64,000 bases of DNA, taken from contig NZ_JAUEPL010000002.1 in assembly GCF_030406405.1 (NCBI RefSeq), positions 186,001-250,000 of the forward strand, given 5' to 3'. Position 1 is the stretch's first letter; each line of letters starts with the position of its first letter. Position numbers and translations under genes: made by a program. Under the pieces are notes generated by a model. It ran no database searches. It saw nothing but the letters and a program-made list of their open reading frames with translations, and had not been told where the DNA came from. Positions 59,335 to 64,000 of this stretch are shown one piece after another. Source of the stretch: Streptomyces ficellus. Its GTDB lineage: Bacteria > Actinomycetota > Actinomycetes > Streptomycetales > Streptomycetaceae.

Positions 59335-61172
59335 GCGTCCGCCGCCCCCGCCGTGGCGAAGACGGCTCGGTACGCCGGGTCCCGCCACAGCGTCCGGTGC
59401 GGCCCGGCGGCCCGTACCCGGCCGCCGTCCAGCCACACCACCAGGTCCGCCCGGGCGGCGGAGGAGAGCCGGTGGGCGACGACCAGCCGGGTGCCCGGCC
59501 TGACGTCATGGGCCAGGGCCCGCTCGACCTGCCGCTGGGTGACGGTGTCCAGGCCGGACATGGCGTCGTCGAGGATCAACAGCCGTCCCGCGTGGGCGAA
59601 CGCCCGCGCCAGGCCGAGGCGTTGCAGCTCGCCACCCGAGAGCGGCGCGTCGGCGAGGGGCGTGTCGTAGCCGTAGGGCAGCCGTGTAACGAACCCGTCC
59701 GCGCCGGCCGCCCGGGCGGCGGACCGCACGGCGCCCGGCGCGGGCACGTCGGTGCCGAACGCGATGGTGTCGCCGACCGTCGTACCGAAGAGCGCGGGGC
59801 GGGCGAACGCGTGGCCGACCTCGCGGCGGAGCTGCCCCGGCTCGACGGAGTCCAGGGGTACGCCGTCGAGCAGGACGCTGCCCTCGTCGGGGTCCACGAG
59901 CCGCCCCGCGACGGCGGCGAGCAGCGACTTGCCCGCGCCCGACCGGCCGACCACGGCCGCGGTCGCGCCGCCGGGCACCAGGAGGTCGACGCCGCGCAGC
60001 ACGGGCTTCCCGTCCCGTAGGACGGTGACGCCGCGCAGTTCGAGGGTGCCGGTGCCGCCGGCGGGCAGGGCGCCGCGACCGTGCGGGACGGCGGGCAGGG
60101 CGAGGAGTTCCGCGGTGCGGCGGGCGGCCGTGCGGCCCCGGACCAGGGCGCCGAGGACGCCGGCCACCGCGCCGATGCCGGCGGCGAGGGAGGCGTACCG
60201 CGAGGCCGCCACGAGGTCGCCGACGTCCAGGGCTCCCGACGCCAGCCGGGCGCCGCCCACGGCCAGGACGACGCACACCAGCAGGGGCATGAGGACACCG
60301 CTGCGGGCGACGGCGCGGCCGTAGACGAGCCACATCGTCCGCCCCTCGGCGGCGAGTTCGGGCAGCGTCGCGAGGACGCGCCGCTGTTCGCGTACGACGG
60401 TTCCGGCGGCGGCGATGGTACGGGCGCCGGCCAGCGCCTCGACGAGGCGGTCCGCCATGGCGGACTGCGCGCGCTGGTAACGGGAGACGGTGCCGGAGGA
60501 GGTACGGGCGAAGGACCGGAGCAGCAGGACGAGCAGCGGGGCGCCGGCCAGGAACGCGGCCGCCGTCCACAGGTCGATGAGGAGCAGCGCGACGAGCGCC
60601 CCGAGCGGCGGGAGGAGCGCGGCGGCGGCGCCCGCGGCCGTGGCGGGCACGGTGCCGGCCTCGGTGGCGTTGGCGGTCAGCCGCGTCGCGAGGTCGCCGG
60701 GGGCGAAGCGGGCCGCGTGGTGCGGGGAGGCGGTGAGGAGGCGGGCGAGGGCGCGTTGGCGCAGCCAGGCGGTGGAGCGGGCGTTGACGGTACCGGTCAG
60801 CAGGGCCACCAGCGCGTCGAGAACCACCTCCGCGGCGATGAGTGCCGCGCACAGGGTGACCCAGCGCGACGCGCCGGGATCGCGGGCAAGCAGCAGGTCG
60901 AGGCTGCGGCCGAGTACGGCGGGCTCGGCAAGGGCGGCGAGCGCGGACGCCACGGAGCAGACCAGCACCGCCACGGCCCGCCCCCCGCTGTGCCGCCCAG
61001 CCCCCCACAGCACCCGCTCGGCCCGGTCCGCCGCGTGCTGCTTGCCGTCGCACGAGGCGCGGGAGGCGGGCCGGGAGGTGCCGGCGGGCCCAGGCGCCCG
61101 CGCATGGCCGAAGGGCCCGGCGGGTCGCATGGGGGCTGCCGGCCCGGGGGCGTTCGGGGGCGGGGAGGTCAT
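59331..61172 (-). CDS. ramA: RamA-like ABC exporter half-transporter
   Basis: A 613-residue half-transporter with a long Pro/Ala-rich cytoplasmic N-terminus (about 45 residues), a membrane domain (about 65-330) and a nucleotide-binding domain. Walker A VVGRSGAGKSLLAAV near 425, signature PLSGGELQRLGLA, switch His VVAHRLSS, but Walker B reads LLILDDAMSG with Asp in place of the catalytic Glu. This suggests one weak ATP site in the RamA-RamB heterodimer. The start has GGAGGA ten bases upstream. It lies 108 bases after ramS, beyond a hairpin. Confidence 0.9.
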   Translation of the reverse strand: MTSPPPNAPGPAAPMRPAGPFGHARAPGPAGTSRPASRASCDGKQHAADRAERVLWGAGRHSGGRAVAVLVCSVASALAALAEPAVLGRSLDLLLARDPGASRWVTLCAALIAAEVVLDALVALLTGTVNARSTAWLRQRALARLLTASPHHAARFAPGDLATRLTANATEAGTVPATAAGAAAALLPPLGALVALLLIDLWTAAAFLAGAPLLVLLLRSFARTSSGTVSRYQRAQSAMADRLVEALAGARTIAAAGTVVREQRRVLATLPELAAEGRTMWLVYGRAVARSGVLMPLLVCVVLAVGGARLASGALDVGDLVAASRYASLAAGIGAVAGVLGALVRGRTAARRTAELLALPAVPHGRGALPAGGTGTLELRGVTVLRDGKPVLRGVDLLVPGGATAAVVGRSGAGKSLLAAVAGRLVDPDEGSVLLDGVPLDSVEPGQLRREVGHAFARPALFGTTVGDTIAFGTDVPAPGAVRSAARAAGADGFVTRLPYGYDTPLADAPLSGGELQRLGLARAFAHAGRLLILDDAMSGLDTVTQRQVERALAHDVRPGTRLVVAHRLSSAARADLVVWLDGGRVRAAGPHRTLWRDPAYRAVFATAGAADA

Positions 61173-61201
61173 CGGTGGGTGTCCTCCGCGGGGGTGTGGG
61201 T

Positions 61202-61231
61202 GGTCCCGGGCGGGGTGAGCCGCCCGGGACC
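61202..61231 (-). terminator. attenuator-like hairpin between ramS and ramA
   Basis: GGTCCCGGGCGG (61202-61213) and CCGCCCGGGACC (61220-61231) are exact complements with a 6-base loop. It lies between the ramS stop and the ramA ribosome site with no T-run, so it may reduce read-through to the exporter genes and stabilise the ramS message. Confidence 0.75.
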
Positions 61232-61280
61232 GGGTGATCCGTTCAGCCGCGCGGCATTCGGCACCGCGCGGCCGGGCGGG

Positions 61281-61409
61281 TCAGTGGCAGGTCGTGACGC
61301 TCAGGCTGCTGTCGCCGCAGAGCAGCAGGCTCGCGCGGCTGCCGGTGGCGATGTCGCCCGTGGCCTCTTCCTTGGGGGTCTCCATCGACTGCAGGTCGAG
61401 AAGGGTCAT
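61281..61409 (-). CDS. ramS: SapB precursor peptide (class III lanthipeptide, RamS)
   Basis: A 42-residue peptide behind GAAAGGAAA. The leader (1-21) has the LLDLQSM recognition helix typical of RamS/AmfS. The core (22-42) begins TGSRASLLLCGD and contains two S-x-x-S-x-x-x-C motifs (core Ser3, Ser6, Cys10 and Ser13, Ser16, Cys20), the precursors of the rings in SapB. Compared with the S. coelicolor core as I recall it, only core position 17 (Val for Ile) and the last residue (His for Asn) differ. The mature surfactant peptide lowers surface tension so that aerial hyphae can rise. Confidence 0.95.
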   Translation of the reverse strand: MTLLDLQSMETPKEEATGDIATGSRASLLLCGDSSLSVTTCH

Positions 61410-61446
61410 GATGGTTTCCTTTCCTTCATGGGGACGGTGTGCTCGG

Positions 61447-64000
61447 TCACGGCCCCGGATGGGGCCGGCTTGTGGGCCGCCGTCGTGACGGCGGGAGGAA
61501 CGGCAGGTGCGTGCGTCCGCCGGACGCCGCGCTGCCGAGGGCGAGCAGGCATCCGGCCGTGCCCGTGGCGAGGTCCATGGACAGCCGCATCATCTGCTCG
61601 CCGGGGAAGGCCAGTTCGCCCCGGTACGGCACGGCGTGCCGGGCGAGCGCGTCGATCTGGCGCCGTACGCCCGCGGTGTCGGCACCCGGCGCGGGCGTAG
61701 TGGTCCGGCTCAGGTGGAGCACCATGCCGGCCGCGCCCCGGAACAGCCCGGGCTGGGCGTAGAACGTGGCCTGGGCGGCCCGTACGATCTCGTGCCGGGC
61801 CTCCTCGAAGTCGGCGTCGTCGCGGTGGGCGAGGTAGTCGTCGAGCACCATCCCGATGCCGACGCTCCCGGCGCCGAGGTACGGCATGGTCCGCCAGCCC
61901 TCGTCGACCTGGAGGGTGCCGCCCGCGCTCCGTACGCAGCGCGCCAGGTCGCGCCGGAGCGCGTCGGCGGCCAGGTCGAGCAGGCCGGTGTCGCCGGTGC
62001 GTTCGTACAGGCGCAGGAAGAGCAGGGCCGCGCCCGACGCGCCGTGGAGCAGCCCGGCCCGTGAGACGCCGGGCAGGGCCCGGGCGACGAGGCCGGCGCA
62101 GCGCAGGGCGGCGTCCCGCAGGCCGAGCGCGTCCAGGGCCAGGCCGACGCCCGCGAGGCCGCTGTGCAGGTCGGGGGCGATGTTCTCCCAGGGGAGCTGG
62201 AGGGCCGGTTCGGCGAGTTCCAGGGCGCGTTCGGGGTGGCCGAGGCGGTCCAGGGTCCAGGCGATGCCCGCGAGGCCGTCGTAGAACCCGATCGGTGTGC
62301 CGGACTCGGGTTCCTTGGTGCGCCGCAGCAGCCACTCCTCGGCTTCCCCGCACCGCCCGGCGCCAGTCTCGGCGAGGGCGTACAGGACGCCGGCGGCGCC
62401 GTAACCGAACGTCAGCCCGCCGCCGGCGGTGGTGAACTGGGCGATGTCCCCGGGGAAGAACCGGTCCTCGCGCTCGGGTGTGGCGGAGGCGAGGATGGCG
62501 CGCACCATGGAGTCGCGGCTGCGCGGCCAGTCCCCCGGCTCCACGGGCAGGTACGGCCCGCGAGGGCGCTCCCCGCCGGGTACCTGACGGCGCTCCCCGC
62601 CGGGTATCCAGCTGCGCTCCCCGCCGCCGGGCCCCCGGCCGCCGCCCGTGATCTCTTCCACCGCCTCGTCGAGGAAGCCGCGCGGTACGGGGAAGTCGGC
62701 GGCCGCGATGTCGGCGAGGTGCCGGGCCTTCTCGGGGTCCAGCGGGAGCAGGCTGGTCAGCGGCAGGAACAGGGCGATCCGCAGGCACGCCAGCGCATAG
62801 CGGTCGACGGCGAACCCGCGCCGGTCCGCGGGCGCGACGAACGCGGGGTTGGCGACGGTCTGGCGCCGTCCCTCGTCGATGTGGGCGGCGGCCTCGAAGT
62901 CCAGCAGTGTCACGGACGACTCGTCCTCGGACACCATGATGTTGAACAGGTGCAGGTCGTTGAAGACCACTCCGCGCGCGTGCACCGCGTCGACGGCCTC
63001 CTCCACCAGCCGGTGTATGCGCAGGGCCCATTCGGTGTACTCGGCGAGGGCTCCCGGCGCGGGGTCCGCCTCGATCATCGGGTGGCGGCGGGCGAAGAAG
63101 GTGTTGAGCGGCTTGCCCTCGATGAACTCCATCGCGAGGAAGTGGTGCTCGCCCAGGACGAACGCGCCCCGCACCTCGGGCGTGCACGGCAGCCCCGCCA
63201 GCCGTTCCAGCGCCGTCTGTTCGCGCCGCAGCCGGGTCACCGCGTCGGCACCGTCCGCGGCCAGCCCGGCGTGCGGCCGGGCTTCCTTGAGGACGACCTT
63301 CTCGCCGGTACGCCGGTCATGGCCGACGTACACTCCCCCGCCGTTGGAGAAGTGCAAGGCGCTGTCGACGCTGTACGGGATGCCGGTCACCGTCACGGCG
63401 GCCCGCGCGTCGAGGTGGGGCCGCAGGAACGCGGGCGGGGTCACCCACTCCGGCACCTGGAACACCGGCCCCCTCAGGTCGGGCACGAGCCGCCCCTCGG
63501 GGTCCTCGACGGCCGGGCACAGCTCGCCGTCGTCGCCGTAGCAGTGCCGGCGGGTGAAGCTGCCGTAGCGGACGTGGACGGGACCGTCTCCCCAGCGCAG
63601 GTCGCTCAGGATGTACGGGCCGGGCTCGCCGGCGAGCAGTTCCGCCAGGTCGTCGGCGATCTGGCGGCACTGCTCGTCGCCGGCCGGGTAGACGGTGATG
63701 AACTTGCCGCCGGCGGCCCGGTCGGCGTACTTGGCGTTGCGGGTGTGCAGCAGATAGCGGCTCGGGACGAACTTGAAGGCGACGCGACGGGCGAAGCAGT
63801 AGTCCGCGACCCGGGAGAGAATCGTTTCCGCATTGTCCAGGCACGCCGAGACGTGGATCTTCCAGCCCTGCGCGGGCAGCGTGTGGTCGACCGGGCGCAG
63901 GGCCAGCCAGTCACCGCTGCGGTGCCGGCGCCACCCCTCGGGTACGGGCGCCAGCGCCGCCGCGTACAGCGTGCCCCTGTGGTCGGTGCCCTCGGCGGAC
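61447..64000 (-). CDS. ramC: RamC class III lanthipeptide synthetase (N-terminus outside window)
   Basis: 850 codons are visible; about the first 30 residues lie beyond the right edge. Order: an N-terminal lyase-like region (from WKIHVSACLDNAETIL), a Ser/Thr kinase domain (LKEARPHAG with the ATP Lys; catalytic loop VVFNDLHLFNIMV; LLDFEAA as DFG), then a LanC-like cyclase domain (GFYDGLAGIAWTL, LHSGLAGVGLAL, LLHGASGAALL, MPYLGAGSVGIGMVL). The zinc-ligand cysteines of true LanC are absent, as is usual for RamC/LabKC. It dehydrates RamS serines and closes its rings. A Gly-Gly-Glu-Arg repeat links kinase and cyclase. The stop is 37 bases before ramS. Confidence 0.95.
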   Translation of the reverse strand, partial: SAEGTDHRGTLYAAALAPVPEGWRRHRSGDWLALRPVDHTLPAQGWKIHVSACLDNAETILSRVADYCFARRVAFKFVPSRYLLHTRNAKYADRAAGGKFITVYPAGDEQCRQIADDLAELLAGEPGPYILSDLRWGDGPVHVRYGSFTRRHCYGDDGELCPAVEDPEGRLVPDLRGPVFQVPEWVTPPAFLRPHLDARAAVTVTGIPYSVDSALHFSNGGGVYVGHDRRTGEKVVLKEARPHAGLAADGADAVTRLRREQTALERLAGLPCTPEVRGAFVLGEHHFLAMEFIEGKPLNTFFARRHPMIEADPAPGALAEYTEWALRIHRLVEEAVDAVHARGVVFNDLHLFNIMVSEDESSVTLLDFEAAAHIDEGRRQTVANPAFVAPADRRGFAVDRYALACLRIALFLPLTSLLPLDPEKARHLADIAAADFPVPRGFLDEAVEEITGGGRGPGGGERSWIPGGERRQVPGGERPRGPYLPVEPGDWPRSRDSMVRAILASATPEREDRFFPGDIAQFTTAGGGLTFGYGAAGVLYALAETGAGRCGEAEEWLLRRTKEPESGTPIGFYDGLAGIAWTLDRLGHPERALELAEPALQLPWENIAPDLHSGLAGVGLALDALGLRDAALRCAGLVARALPGVSRAGLLHGASGAALLFLRLYERTGDTGLLDLAADALRRDLARCVRSAGGTLQVDEGWRTMPYLGAGSVGIGMVLDDYLAHRDDADFEEARHEIVRAAQATFYAQPGLFRGAAGMVLHLSRTTTPAPGADTAGVRRQIDALARHAVPYRGELAFPGEQMMRLSMDLATGTAGCLLALGSAASGGRTHLPFLPPSRRRPTSRPHPGP
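62566..62630 (-). repeat. 24-base tandem repeat in the ramC linker
   Basis: GCGCTCCCCGCCGGGTA recurs at 62566, 62590 and 62614, exactly 24 bases apart. It encodes an eight-residue P-G-G-E-R repeat in the linker between the kinase and cyclase domains, so changes in copy number would stay in frame. Confidence 0.9.

Overview
The window is chromosomal DNA from a Streptomyces-like actinomycete. Supporting signs are the very high GC content with GC-rich third codon positions, GTG starts behind GGAGG sites, the MurT/GatD pair, and above all a complete ram (SapB) locus whose precursor peptide nearly matches the Streptomyces coelicolor morphogen as I remember it. No rRNA, tRNA, CRISPR array, insertion sequence or prophage was seen.

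Layout. From 0 to 22 kb lie single genes and small transcription units for general metabolism: a secreted LVIVD-repeat protein (cut by the left edge), a DUF305 lipoprotein, an FprA-type ferredoxin reductase, an ArsR regulator divergent from an Old Yellow Enzyme, a BNR-repeat protein, Ung, a BadF-type kinase, a CbiX-like protein, a FUSC transporter divergent from an Lrp/AsnC regulator, a HAD hydrolase, a DUF2087 protein, a GNAT-AAA+ fusion, YjbQ, a flavin monooxygenase, an MltG-like protein, an ABC exporter divergent from its likely MarR regulator, and a long FAD/4Fe-4S oxidoreductase. From 22.4 to 26.2 kb there is a heterodimeric ABC exporter whose two half-transporters have complementary degenerate ATP-site motifs, preceded by a heptanucleotide minisatellite. 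From 26.2 to 32.2 kb a 618-base lower-GC gap leads into a translationally coupled pair of unrecognised genes: a 536-residue protein with faint TULIP/P47-like features and a 1236-residue protein with a predicted beta-propeller, an Ig-like module and long hydrophobic or amphipathic helices. This is the best candidate here for an undescribed system.

From 32.3 to 48.3 kb lie a DUF457 membrane hydrolase, a Ski2-like helicase, TesB, glutathione peroxidase, a secreted nuclease, a PadR-ABC-FtsX operon, an orphan solute-binding protein whose lipobox cysteine is replaced by tyrosine, and a four-gene alpha-glucosidase/sugar ABC uptake operon. One permease of that operon carries an extracytoplasmic Cna-B/SdrD-like domain. 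From 48.3 to 55.7 kb lie an acyl-CoA dehydrogenase divergent from a TetR regulator, peptide deformylase, MurT/GatD (which amidate lipid II), phosphofructokinase, CtaG and a small membrane protein. From 56.2 to 64 kb is the ram locus: ramR (with an in-frame TTA codon) convergent with ramC-ramS-ramA-ramB. RamC (cut by the right edge) modifies the RamS peptide and RamA/RamB export it. A strong hairpin between ramS and ramA probably sets their ratio.

Functional calls rest on motifs read by eye. No database search or structure prediction was run.
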